In this document: piece by piece, positions 23,420 through 31,091 of the stretch
Position numbering within the stretch: position 1 is the first letter of the stretch
Layout of the letters: each line of letters starts with the position of its first letter
DNA from: Streptomyces sp. JJ36
GTDB lineage: Bacteria; Actinomycetota; Actinomycetes; Streptomycetales; Streptomycetaceae
Length of the DNA stretch: 46,473 nucleotides
Assembly (NCBI RefSeq): GCF_021696945.1
Contig: NZ_JACYHE010000046.1
Location: 1 to 46,473, forward strand
Direction: 5' to 3'
Translations under genes and position numbers: made by a program
Notes under the pieces: generated by a model
Told to the model about the DNA's origin: nothing
Database searches by the model: none
Seen by the model: only the letters and a program-made list of their open reading frames with translations

Positions 23420-23446
23420 ATATCCACAACGCGTGAGTTGTCCACA
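23420..23446 (+). promoter_or_regulatory. Pair of DnaA boxes
   Basis: ATATCCACA (23420-23428) and TTGTCCACA (23438-23446) lie in direct orientation 18 bp apart, start to start. The second is the preferred Streptomyces DnaA box; the first is a near match. They lie in a 239-bp gap between hxlR and the DUF2252 gene. Confidence 0.5.
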
Positions 23447-23550
23447 GGTCGCGCCGTGGGGGTCGGCGGGCGGTGGCGTCCGCCGGTAACGTCGGGGCGG
23501 TCGGAAACGGATCGGCGGCGCTGCCGCACGGTATCGAGGGGGGCTGCGGC

Positions 23551-24939
23551 ATGGTGCGGATTCCAGCGGTGGAGGGCTTCGCCGAGCGGCCGCGCACCGG
23601 GTCGCCCAAGCGGGCGGGCAAGGCGCTGCGGGAGGAGGTCCCGCGCGAGGCACATGCCCGTTTCGAACCGGCCCCGGGCCGCCCGGACGCGGTCGAGGCC
23701 GTTGCGGAGTCGAATCGCGGACGGCTGCCCGAGCTGACGCCGATCCGCGTCGGCCGGATGGCGGCCGGGCCCTTCTCCTTCCTGCGCGGCGCCGCCGGGC
23801 TGATGGCGTACGACCTGGCGCACTCCACGCCGGTCACCGGTGTCGCCGCCCAGCTCTGCGGCGACGCGCACGCGGCGAACTTCGGTCTCTACGGCGACGC
23901 CCGCGGCGGCCTGGTCATCGACCTCAACGACTTCGACGAGACCGTGGTCGGCCCCTGGGAGTGGGACCTCAAGCGGCTCGCCACCTCGCTGGTGCTGGCC
24001 GGCCGGGAGGCGGGGGCGGGCGAGGAGCAGTGCGGGGAGGCGGCCCGGGACGCCGTGGGTGCCTATCGCCGCACCATGCGGCTGCTGGCGAAGATGCCGG
24101 CCGCCGAGGCGTGGAACGCCATCGCCGACGAGGAGCTGGTCTCGCACACCGACGCCCGGGACCTGCTGGGCACCCTGGAGCGCGTCTCCGAGAAGGCCCG
24201 GCGGAACACCAGCGCCCGGTACGCCGCCAAGGCCACCGAGGACGACGGCGAGGGCGGCCGCCGCTTCCTGGACGCGCCGCCGGTGCTGCGCCGGGTGCCG
24301 GACGAGGAGGCGTCCCGGGTGGCCGCCGCGCTGGCCGACTACGTACGGACCCTTCCGGAGGACCGCCACCCGCTGGTCGCCCGGTACGCGATACACGACG
24401 TGGCGTTCCGCGTCGTCGGCACCGGCAGCGTCGGCACCCGGTCGTACGTGGTGCTGCTGCTCGACCACCGGGGCAAGCCCTTGGTGCTCCAGGTGAAGGA
24501 GGCGCGGCCGTCCGTGCTCCGTCCGCACCTGGAGGCCGCCGGGTTCGAGGTGCCGCCGGTGCCGCACGAGGGCCGCCGGGTGGTCCTCGGGCAGAAGCGG
24601 ATGCAGGTGGTCAGCGACATCCTGCTGGGCTGGACGACGGTCGAGGGCCGCGGCTGTCAGGTGCGGCAGTTCCGCAACCGCAAGGGCAGCGTGGACCCGG
24701 CCGCGCTCGCCGCGGACCAGATCGACGACTACGGGCGGATGACCGGCGCCCTGCTGGCCCGCGCCCACGCGCACAGCGCGGACCCCCGCACCCTCGCGGG
24801 GTACTGCGGGAAGAACGAGGCCCTGGACGAGGCCGTGGCCGCGTTCGCGGTGACCTACGCGGACCGCACCGAGGCGGACCACGCCGAGCTGGTCCGTGCG
24901 GTGCGGGAGGGACGCATAGCGGCCGAGCTGGGTGTGTGA
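23551..24939 (+). CDS. DUF2252 family protein (kinase-like fold)
   Basis: This 462-aa DUF2252 protein is common in actinobacteria and has no established function. It has blocks reminiscent of the aminoglycoside-kinase/HipA-like fold: LCGDAHAANFGLY, VIDLNDFDETVVGPWEWDLKRLATSL (catalytic-loop and metal-binding-like Asp/Asn positions) and VFRVVGTGSVGTRSYVVLL. The ATG at 23551 follows GAGGGGGG; the extra 26 codons upstream look unconserved. It is followed on the same strand by a J-domain-like protein and a rhodanese. A phosphotransfer role is only suggested by the fold; the substrate is unknown. Confidence 0.88.
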   Translation: MVRIPAVEGFAERPRTGSPKRAGKALREEVPREAHARFEPAPGRPDAVEAVAESNRGRLPELTPIRVGRMAAGPFSFLRGAAGLMAYDLAHSTPVTGVAAQLCGDAHAANFGLYGDARGGLVIDLNDFDETVVGPWEWDLKRLATSLVLAGREAGAGEEQCGEAARDAVGAYRRTMRLLAKMPAAEAWNAIADEELVSHTDARDLLGTLERVSEKARRNTSARYAAKATEDDGEGGRRFLDAPPVLRRVPDEEASRVAAALADYVRTLPEDRHPLVARYAIHDVAFRVVGTGSVGTRSYVVLLLDHRGKPLVLQVKEARPSVLRPHLEAAGFEVPPVPHEGRRVVLGQKRMQVVSDILLGWTTVEGRGCQVRQFRNRKGSVDPAALAADQIDDYGRMTGALLARAHAHSADPRTLAGYCGKNEALDEAVAAFAVTYADRTEADHAELVRAVREGRIAAELGV

Positions 24940-25030
24940 GGACGCCATTCCGTAGGCTGCCCGTGGTGCCGTGCCGGGCGGGGCGGGCGGCGCCGCGACA
25001 GGGGCGCCGGCCCGGCGGTCCGGAGACCGT

Positions 25031-25070
25031 CGCGAGGTACGCGAAGGAACGCGAAGGAACGCGAGGAACC
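25031..25070 (+). repeat. Four 10-bp repeats in the leader of the J-domain-like gene
   Basis: Near-identical 10-mers (GCGAAGGAAC twice, flanked by CGCGAGGTAC and GCGAGGAACC) precede the GTG start. They contain repeated Shine-Dalgarno-like AAGGA or GAGG cores. Confidence 0.65.
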
Positions 25071-25075
25071 AGCCA

Positions 25076-26122
25076 GTGCGCCAGGAAGCCGAGCAACAGG
25101 ACGGCAGCGTGGCCGGCGGCCCGGCCGGCAGGACAGACGACCCCGGGTGGTCCGGCGGCGGCCCCGGAGGCCCCGCCGCGGGAGCCGGGGAGCCGCCTCG
25201 GGCCGGAGACGAGGGCTCCACGCAGTCCGGTGAGGCCGGGCAGCTCGGGGAGTCCGGTGAGTCCGGGCAGGACGGGCAGGACGGTGCGGCTCGGCAGCCC
25301 CGGGAGGCCGGGCCCGGGGACGCCGAGCAGGCCGCCACCGAGCGGCTGGAGCGGGCGGTGCGGGCCGCCGAGACCGCGCTGATCGAGTTCGAGATCGCGG
25401 TGGAGACCTTCCGGGTGGAGGTGGAGAACTTCTCCCGGCTGCACCACCAGCGCCTCGGGCCGATGTACACCCGCCTCGACGAGCTGGACGCCCGGATCGC
25501 CGAGGCCGTCGCGGACCGGACCGGCGACCCGGAGGACCGGCGCCGCGCCGACGAGGCGCGTGCGGTCGTGCAGCCGATGCCCGGCGTGGACGAGCTGTTC
25601 CAGGGCTGGATCGACTCCGACGGGCTCTCCCCCGAGGGCACCGCCATGCTCAACGAGCAGCCCGTCCAGCCACCCGGCCGGGTGCGGCCCGGCGAGGAGG
25701 CCCGCCGGGCCTACCGCGAGCTGGTGCGTGAGGCCCACCCGGACCTGGCGCAGGACGAGACGGAGCGTGAGCGCCGCGAGGAGTTCATGGTCCGGGTCAA
25801 CAAGGCGTACGCCGCCGGTGACACCGAGGCGTTGCAGCGGCTCGCGGAGGAGTGGCGGGCCGGGCCGGCCGCCCGGGAGGCCGGGCACGCGCTCAGCCGG
25901 AGCGAGGAGCTGTACGCCCGGCTGGAGTGGCTGGCGCAGCGGAAGGAGATGCTGGCGGGGATGGTGGAGGAGATGGAGAACTCCGCGATCGGTGCCATGC
26001 TGAGGATGGCGCCGGACGATCCCGACGCCTTGCTGGACGAGATCGCCGAGCAGCTCCTGGCCCAGGTCGCGGAGCGCGAGGCGCGGCTCGCGGAGCTCAC
26101 GAACGCAACGTGGAAAGGCTGA
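25076..26122 (+). CDS. J-domain-like coiled-coil protein
   Basis: This 348-aa protein has a Gly/Glu/Asp-rich disordered N-terminus (about 1-85), a helical region likely to form a coiled coil (about 86-165), and a J-domain-like segment (about 205-255: EEARRAYRELVREAHPDLAQDETERE, HPD at 221-223, then FMVRVNKAYAAGD). A second helical segment (about 275-345) ends the protein. The HPD tripeptide suggests stimulation of a DnaK ATPase, but the protein is unlike DnaJ: the J segment is C-terminal and there is no zinc finger. The GTG start at 25076 is chosen from the GAGG-containing leader; the start is less certain than the frame. Its partner is unknown. Confidence 0.75.
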   Translation: MRQEAEQQDGSVAGGPAGRTDDPGWSGGGPGGPAAGAGEPPRAGDEGSTQSGEAGQLGESGESGQDGQDGAARQPREAGPGDAEQAATERLERAVRAAETALIEFEIAVETFRVEVENFSRLHHQRLGPMYTRLDELDARIAEAVADRTGDPEDRRRADEARAVVQPMPGVDELFQGWIDSDGLSPEGTAMLNEQPVQPPGRVRPGEEARRAYRELVREAHPDLAQDETERERREEFMVRVNKAYAAGDTEALQRLAEEWRAGPAAREAGHALSRSEELYARLEWLAQRKEMLAGMVEEMENSAIGAMLRMAPDDPDALLDEIAEQLLAQVAEREARLAELTNATWKG

Positions 26123-26127
26123 GAGGC

Positions 26128-26469
26128 ATGCACAGTCGGGTGCCCGAGGTGGACGTCGCGGAGGTGCCCGCCGCAGGGCTGCTCCTGGACGTGCGGGAGC
26201 AGGACGAGTGGGTGGCCGGGCACGCCGAGGGCGCGCTGCACATCCCGATGAGCGACTTCGTCGCCCGCTACGGCGAACTGACCGAACGGGCCGGTGAGGG
26301 CGAGCGGGTGTTCGTGGTGTGCCGGTCCGGCGGGCGCTCCGCGCAGGTCACCCAGTATCTGCGGCAGCAGGGCGTCGACGCGGTGAACGTCGGCGGGGGC
26401 ATGCAGGCGTGGGAGGCCGCCGGCCGCCCCCTGATCACGGAGAGCGGCGCCCCGGCCCACGTCGCCTGA
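26128..26469 (+). CDS. Single-domain rhodanese-like protein
   Basis: This 113-aa sulfurtransferase-fold protein has DVREQDEWVAGHAEGALHIP near the N-terminus and the active-site loop CRSGGRS (catalytic Cys, Arg at the loop end). It probably carries persulfide sulfur in thiosulfate or sulfide handling. The ATG at 26128 follows GAGAGG, 5 bp after the J-domain-like gene, so the two are very likely cotranscribed. It ends at a strong inverted repeat facing the paa operon. Confidence 0.92.
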   Translation: MHSRVPEVDVAEVPAAGLLLDVREQDEWVAGHAEGALHIPMSDFVARYGELTERAGEGERVFVVCRSGGRSAQVTQYLRQQGVDAVNVGGGMQAWEAAGRPLITESGAPAHVA

Positions 26470-26485
26470 GCTGAGGCGGCGGGTT

Positions 26486-26565
26486 CCGGCCCTGGGCACG
26501 CCGGTCCGGGCGGGGGGCCCGAAGGGCGTGCCTGGCTCCGCCGGGCCCGGCGTGCCCAGGGCCGG
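26486..26565. terminator. 19-bp inverted repeat between rhodanese and paaE
   Basis: A perfect 19-bp inverted repeat (26486-26504 with 26547-26565) has a 42-nt interior that is itself GC-rich. It lies between convergent genes and is probably a bidirectional terminator. Confidence 0.7.
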
Positions 26566-26646
26566 AGGCAGGGCTCCCCCGGCGCCGGTGTGCCGAGCGC
26601 CACGGCGGCCGCCAGGCCATGCCGAGCGCCGCCGTTGCCGCGTCGC

Positions 26647-27708
26647 TCAGGAGTCGAAGTCGACCTCGACCGCGGCGGTCACCGGATGGGACTGGCAGGC
26701 CAGCACATACCCGGCGTCCACCTCCTCCGGCTCCAGCGCGTAGTTGCGGTCCATCCGGACCTCCCCGGAGAGCAGCCGTACGCGGCAGGTCCCGCACACC
26801 CCGCCCTTGCAGGCGTAGGGGGCGTCCGCCCGGTTCCGCAGGACGGTCTCCAGCACGGATTCCCCGTCCGCGACGGGCCAGCTCCCCGAGCGGCCGTCCA
26901 GCGTGGCCGTGACGGTCGCCGAGCCCGGCGCGGGGGTGCGGACCGCGGGGGCGGCGGCCCCGGCGGCGGGTTCCTCCGCGTGGAAGATCTCCTGGTGCAC
27001 GCGGTTCCGCTCCACCCCGAGTCCGCGCAACGCCCGGGTGGCCCCCTCCACCAGCCCGAGAGGCCCGCACAGGTACCACCCGTCGACATCGGTCACCGGC
27101 AGCAGCGCCGGCAGCAACCCGGCCAGCCGTTCCTCGTCCAGGCGTCCGGTGGGCAGCCCGCTCTGCTGCTCCTCGCGGGAGAGCGCGGAGACCAGGTGGA
27201 AGCGGTCGGGATGCCGGTCCTTGAGGTCAGCGACCTCCTCCAGGAACATCGTGGAGGCCGCGGAGCGGTCGCTGCGCAGCAGATGGAAGCGCGCCTCCGG
27301 CTCCCGTTCCAGCAGGGTCGCGGCGATCGACAGCACCGGCGTGATGCCGCTGCCCCCGACGATCGCGGCGTACCGGCCCGGCCGCGGCTCCAGCACGAAC
27401 CGCCCGCTGGGCGGCAGCACCTCCACGGTGTCGCCGACGGCCAGTTCCTTCAGCGCGTAGGTGGAGAACTCGCCGCCCTCGACGCGCCGCACGCCGATCC
27501 GCAGCTCCTCCGGAGCCTCGCTCGCGGGCGCGCAGAGCGAGTAGGTGCGCCGGAGCTCCGTGCCGTCCTCGCCGGTGCGCCGGAGCACGATGTGCTGACC
27601 CGGGTCGTAGCGGTAGGCGGTGCGCAGCTCGGACGGCACCGCGAGGGTCACGGCGACGGAGTCGTCCGTGAGCCGTTCGACCGCTGTGACCCGCAGCGGG
27701 TGGAACAT
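26647..27708 (-). CDS. paaE: Phenylacetyl-CoA epoxidase reductase subunit PaaE
   Basis: This FAD/2Fe-2S reductase passes electrons from NAD(P)H to the PaaABC(D) epoxidase. The 353-aa protein has an FAD-binding barrel (about 1-105, with RRTYSLCAP), an NAD-binding domain (about 110-225, with GGSGITPVLSI and DGWYLCGP) and a C-terminal plant-type 2Fe-2S ferredoxin domain (about 265-353) with CKGGVCGTC and a fourth Cys in VLACQSHP. The ATG at 27708 lies 4 bp after paaD. It is the last gene of paaABCDE, ending at the 19-bp inverted repeat. Confidence 0.95.
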   Translation of the reverse strand: MFHPLRVTAVERLTDDSVAVTLAVPSELRTAYRYDPGQHIVLRRTGEDGTELRRTYSLCAPASEAPEELRIGVRRVEGGEFSTYALKELAVGDTVEVLPPSGRFVLEPRPGRYAAIVGGSGITPVLSIAATLLEREPEARFHLLRSDRSAASTMFLEEVADLKDRHPDRFHLVSALSREEQQSGLPTGRLDEERLAGLLPALLPVTDVDGWYLCGPLGLVEGATRALRGLGVERNRVHQEIFHAEEPAAGAAAPAVRTPAPGSATVTATLDGRSGSWPVADGESVLETVLRNRADAPYACKGGVCGTCRVRLLSGEVRMDRNYALEPEEVDAGYVLACQSHPVTAAVEVDFDS

Positions 27709-27712
27709 CGCC

Positions 27713-28273
27713 TCACAGCTCCTTGAAGTGGTCGAACGGTTCGCGGCAGGTCTCGCAGCGCCGCAGTGCCTTGCAGGCGGTGGAGGAGAAGCGGCTGAGC
27801 AGCGTGGTGGCGGCCGAGCCGCAGTGCGGGCAGCGGACCGGTTCGTCCTGCTCCGGCGGGGCGCCGGCCAGCCGGGTGGGGCCGAGCCCGACCGCCACCG
27901 GTCCGCCCGTACGGCCGTGCCGGGGCGGCGCGATGCCGTGCTCGGCGAGCTTGCGGCGGCCCTCGGCGGTGATGTCGTCGGTGGACCAGGGTGGGGTGAG
28001 GACGGTGTGCACGGTCACTTCGGCGACGCCGTCCTCGGCCCGCAGCGCGCGTTCCAGGTCGGCGGCCATCGCCTCGACGGCGGGGCAGCCGGTGTAGGTG
28101 GGGGTGAGGTCGACCTCCACCCGCCCGGGTGCGGTCTCCCGCACGTCGCGCAGCACCCCGAGCTCGGCCAGGGTGAGGACGGGCAGCTCCGGGTCGGGGA
28201 CCGTGCCGGCCGCGGCCCGCAGCGCCGCCGCCCGGGCGCTCCGGGGCTCCGCCCGCGCTCCCGCCGTCACCAT
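27713..28273 (-). CDS. paaD: Phenylacetyl-CoA epoxidase maturation subunit PaaD
   Basis: This 186-aa MIP18/DUF59-type protein is needed for epoxidase assembly, probably iron-sulfur maturation of PaaE. The N-terminal domain (about 18-115) has TVPDPELPVLTLAELGVLRDV and TPTYTGCPAVEAM (conserved Cys). The C-terminus has a zinc-ribbon-like set RCPHCGS then CETCREPF. Start: ATG 28273 overlaps the paaC end by 7 bp; a GTG at 28270 would give a 4-bp GTGA overlap and is equally possible. Both place it in the coupled paa operon. Confidence 0.92.
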   Translation of the reverse strand: MVTAGARAEPRSARAAALRAAAGTVPDPELPVLTLAELGVLRDVRETAPGRVEVDLTPTYTGCPAVEAMAADLERALRAEDGVAEVTVHTVLTPPWSTDDITAEGRRKLAEHGIAPPRHGRTGGPVAVGLGPTRLAGAPPEQDEPVRCPHCGSAATTLLSRFSSTACKALRRCETCREPFDHFKEL

Positions 28274-29034
28274 GACGCCCCCGGGTGGCTGCGGTGCAGG
28301 TGCTGCATCTCGGCGAGCATCCGCCCGAACGGTTCGGTGTGCAGGCCCTGCCGTCCCGCGCCCGCGGTCCATCCGGTGCCGCCGGGCACCGCGGGCACCT
28401 CCAGGCCGGCCCGGCCGAGCACGTCGCCGATCCGTGTGTCCCAGCCGGTGCGCAGCGCCGTCAGGTCGAGGTCCCAGCCGTCCAGCGGCTGGAAGAGTTC
28501 GTCGGTGTACCGCCAGAGCCCGGTGAGCGCGCTCTGCATGCGGGCGTGGCTCTCCCCGGTGCCGTCGCCGAGCCGCAGCGTCCAGTGTTCGGCGTGGTCG
28601 CGGTGGTAGGCGACCTCTTTGACGGCCTTGACGGCGAGCGGGTGCCCGGAGCCGGTGGCGGAGAGCTGCCCGTAGAGCAGCTCCTGCCAGGTGGAGAAGA
28701 GGAGCTGGCGGGCGATGGTGGCGGCGAAGTCGCCGTTGGGCTGCTCGACGAGCTGGCAGTTCCGGAAGGCGCGCTCCTCGCGCAGGTAGGCCAGTTCGTC
28801 CTCGGTGCCGAGGTCCTCCAGGTCGGCGTAGAGGGCGCGGGCCTGGCCGAGCAGGTCGAGCGCGAGGTTGGCCAGCGCGACCTCCTCCTCCAGCACGGGT
28901 GCGTGACCGGCCCACTCCCCCAGCCGGTGGGAGAGGACGAGGGCGTCGTCGGCGAGCGCCAGCTCGGCCCGGGCCGGTGCGGGCGCGGGGACGGAGGCGG
29001 GCGAGGGGGCCGCCGGTGGCACGGTGCCGCTCAC
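28267..29034 (-). CDS. paaC: Phenylacetyl-CoA epoxidase structural subunit PaaC
   Basis: This ferritin-like subunit forms the heterodimer core with PaaA but usually lacks the working diiron site. The 255-aa protein has an Ala/Pro-rich N-terminus (about 1-25), then SHRLGEWAGHAPVLEEEVALANLALDLLGQARALY and a helical bundle ending MLAEMQHLHRSHPGASW. The GTG start at 29034 overlaps the paaB stop by 4 bp (GTGA). The longer frame upstream is paaB read in another frame. Confidence 0.95.
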   Translation of the reverse strand: MSGTVPPAAPSPASVPAPAPARAELALADDALVLSHRLGEWAGHAPVLEEEVALANLALDLLGQARALYADLEDLGTEDELAYLREERAFRNCQLVEQPNGDFAATIARQLLFSTWQELLYGQLSATGSGHPLAVKAVKEVAYHRDHAEHWTLRLGDGTGESHARMQSALTGLWRYTDELFQPLDGWDLDLTALRTGWDTRIGDVLGRAGLEVPAVPGGTGWTAGAGRQGLHTEPFGRMLAEMQHLHRSHPGASW

Positions 29035-29315
29035 AGGTTCTGCACCCCCTCGGGCACCTCGTAGAAGGTCGGGTGCCGGTAGGGCTTGTCGGCGGCCGGT
29101 TCGAAGAAGGGGTCCTTCTCGTCCGGGGAGGAGGCGGTGATCGCGCCGGAGGGCACCACCCAGATCGAGACGCCCTCGGAGCGCCGGGTGTAGAGGTCGC
29201 GGGCGTTCCGCAGCGCCATCTCGGCGTCGGGCGCGTGCAGACTGCCGGCGTGGGTGTGCGACAGTCCGCGCCGGCTGCGCACGAACACCTCCCACAGGGG
29301 CCACTCGCCGTTCAT
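29031..29315 (-). CDS. paaB: Phenylacetyl-CoA epoxidase subunit PaaB
   Basis: This 94-aa subunit bridges PaaAC dimers. Sequence landmarks are WPLWEVFVRSRRGLSHTHAGSLHAPD, ALRNARDLYTRR and a C-terminal HPTFYEVPEGVQNL. Length and composition are normal for PaaB. The ATG overlaps the paaA stop codon by 4 bp (ATGA). Confidence 0.95.
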   Translation of the reverse strand: MNGEWPLWEVFVRSRRGLSHTHAGSLHAPDAEMALRNARDLYTRRSEGVSIWVVPSGAITASSPDEKDPFFEPAADKPYRHPTFYEVPEGVQNL

Positions 29316-30277
29316 GCGGCAGCCGCCTCCTTCCGTCCGTGCTTACGGGCGTACGCGGCGGCCGCCTCGCGCACCCAGGCGCCCTCCTCGTGGGCCCGGC
29401 GGCGCTGGGTGAGGCGCTGCTCGTTGCACGGCCCGGCGCCCTTCAGGACCGCCTTGAACTCGTCCCAGTCGATGGGGCCGAAGTCCCAGTGGCCGCGCTG
29501 CTCGTTCCACCGCAGCTCCGGGTCGGGGAGGGTGAGGCCGAGGGCCTCGGCCTGCGGGACGCAGATGTCGACGAAGCGCTGGCGCAGCTCGTCGTTGGAG
29601 TGCCGCTTGATCTTCCAGGCCATGGACTGGGCGCTGTGCGCGGACTCGTCGTCCGGCGGCCCGAACATCATCAGCGAGGGCCACCACCAGCGGTCCACCG
29701 CGTCCTGCGCCATGGCGTGCTGGGCCTCGGTGCCGCGGCTGAGTTCCAGCAGCAGTTCGTACCCCTGCCGCTGGTGGAAGGACTCCTCCTTGCAGATGCG
29801 CACCATGGCCCGGGCGTACGGGCCGTAGGAGCAGCGGCAGAGCGGCACCTGGTTGGTGATCGCGGCACCGTCCACCAGCCAGCCGATGGCGCCGACGTCG
29901 GCCCAGGTCAGGGTGGGGTAGTTGAAGATCGAGGAGTATTTCTGGCGGCCGCTGTGCAGCTTGTCCAGCAGGGTGTCGCGGTCCACGCCGAGGGTTTCGG
30001 CGGCGCTGTAGAGGTAGAGGCCGTGGCCCGCCTCGTCCTGCACCTTGGCCATCAGGATGGCCTTGCGGCGCAGCGAGGGGGCGCGGGTGATCCAGTTGGC
30101 CTCCGGCTGCATGCCGATGATCTCGGAGTGCGCGTGCTGGGCGATCTGCCGCACCAGCGTGGCGCGGTAGGCGTCGGGCATCCAGTCCCGCGGCTCGATC
30201 CGTTCGTCCGCGGCGACGGCGGCGTCGAAGGCCGCCTCGTACGCCTGCTGGTCCTGCTCCGGCAGCACCGTTGTCAT
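29312..30277 (-). CDS. paaA: Phenylacetyl-CoA epoxidase catalytic subunit PaaA
   Basis: This is the diiron oxygenase subunit that epoxidises phenylacetyl-CoA to ring-1,2-epoxyphenylacetyl-CoA. The 321-aa helical-bundle protein has the ligand motif DEAGHGLYLYSAAETLG and a second Glu/His set around RICKEESFHQRQGYELL. The ATG at 30277 has GGAGG 8 nt upstream and follows an 18-bp operator (30308-30325) and a TTGACA -35 (30353-30358), so it is the first gene of the operon. The phenylacetate-CoA ligase (paaK) and the isomerase/hydratase genes are not in this window. Confidence 0.96.
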   Translation of the reverse strand: MTTVLPEQDQQAYEAAFDAAVAADERIEPRDWMPDAYRATLVRQIAQHAHSEIIGMQPEANWITRAPSLRRKAILMAKVQDEAGHGLYLYSAAETLGVDRDTLLDKLHSGRQKYSSIFNYPTLTWADVGAIGWLVDGAAITNQVPLCRCSYGPYARAMVRICKEESFHQRQGYELLLELSRGTEAQHAMAQDAVDRWWWPSLMMFGPPDDESAHSAQSMAWKIKRHSNDELRQRFVDICVPQAEALGLTLPDPELRWNEQRGHWDFGPIDWDEFKAVLKGAGPCNEQRLTQRRRAHEEGAWVREAAAAYARKHGRKEAAAA

Positions 30278-30307
30278 GCGAGCCCCTCCAGGCTTCGGCA
30301 TCAACCG

Positions 30308-30325
30308 ACCGACCGATCGTTCGGT
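30308..30325 (-). promoter_or_regulatory. Operator of the TetR/PaaR type before paaA
   Basis: ACCGACCGATCGTTCGGT is an 18-bp near-perfect dyad, exactly the reverse complement of the site before paaN (35279-35296). It overlaps the expected transcription start of a promoter with TTGACA (30353-30358), an 18-bp spacer and CACCAT (30329-30334). Repression by the TetR protein at 35368-35976 is inferred. Confidence 0.75.
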
Positions 30326-30419
30326 TCAATGGTGTGCCGGTTCGCCACGCGCTGTCAAGAGCGCCGGAAAGGTGGCTAACCTCTGGGGGGCAGTGCGGAG
30401 CACGAAGGACGGGGAGGGC

Positions 30420-31091
30420 ATGGAGCCTGACGAGCCTGACGAGGAGGCGCGCGGCGGCGTCGCGGCGCTGTCCTGGCCGGGAAGGGTCGTGGTGGCGATA
30501 GCCGTGGCGGGCGTCGCGGTGGCCGTCGCGGTACATCTGACGATGGTCTTCCTGCACGTCGCGCCGGAGAACACGCTCAGCACGGAGCACGGCGAGGCGA
30601 TAGACGACTACGTCTATCCCGAGTTCGAGCAGAACTGGAAGCTCTTCGCCCCCAACCCCCTCCAGCAGAACATCGCGGTGCACGCCCGCGCCGAGGTGGT
30701 GCACGAGGACGGCACCGAGGAGACCACCGGCTGGATCGACCTCTCCGCCATGGACGGTGCCGCCATCGAGGGGAACCTGCTCCCCAGCCACACCGCCCAG
30801 AACGAGCTCCGTCGCGCCTGGGACTTCTACGTCGGCTCGCACGACGCGGAGAACCGCCCCACGGGGATGCGCGGCGACCTCTCCAAGACCTATGTGAAGC
30901 GGATCGTGATGGACCGTCTGGGTACGGAGCGGGACGGCGGCACCGTGGAGCGCATCCAGCTTCGCTCCGCCACCACCCAGGTCGCGCCGCCGGCCTGGAG
31001 CGACGAGAAGACGGACACCCGGACCGAGTACCGGCGGCTGCCGTGGTGGGACGTCAACCCGGCGGACCTGTCGGGGGGCGGTGGCGCGTGA
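30420..31091 (+). CDS. DUF5819 family membrane-anchored protein
   Basis: This 223-aa protein of unknown function has a short acidic N-terminus (EPDEPDEE), one membrane helix (about 22-45) and an external domain of about 175 residues, with landmarks FEQNWKLFAPNP, TTGWIDLSAMDGAAIEGN and DLSKTYVKRIVMDR. This topology fits DUF5819, which is often encoded beside HTTM proteins. The ATG at 30420 has GGGGAGG just upstream and a TAACCT -10 about 35 bp before. The stop overlaps the start of the HTTM gene by 4 bp, so the two are translated together and probably act together. Confidence 0.82.
   Translation: MEPDEPDEEARGGVAALSWPGRVVVAIAVAGVAVAVAVHLTMVFLHVAPENTLSTEHGEAIDDYVYPEFEQNWKLFAPNPLQQNIAVHARAEVVHEDGTEETTGWIDLSAMDGAAIEGNLLPSHTAQNELRRAWDFYVGSHDAENRPTGMRGDLSKTYVKRIVMDRLGTERDGGTVERIQLRSATTQVAPPAWSDEKTDTRTEYRRLPWWDVNPADLSGGGGA

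Noticed and set aside
24971..25075. Longer start (ATG 24971) for the J-domain-like protein
   Set aside because: The added 35 residues are Arg/Gly-rich and would be encoded by the 10-bp repeat leader. The GTG at 25076 is better placed after it.
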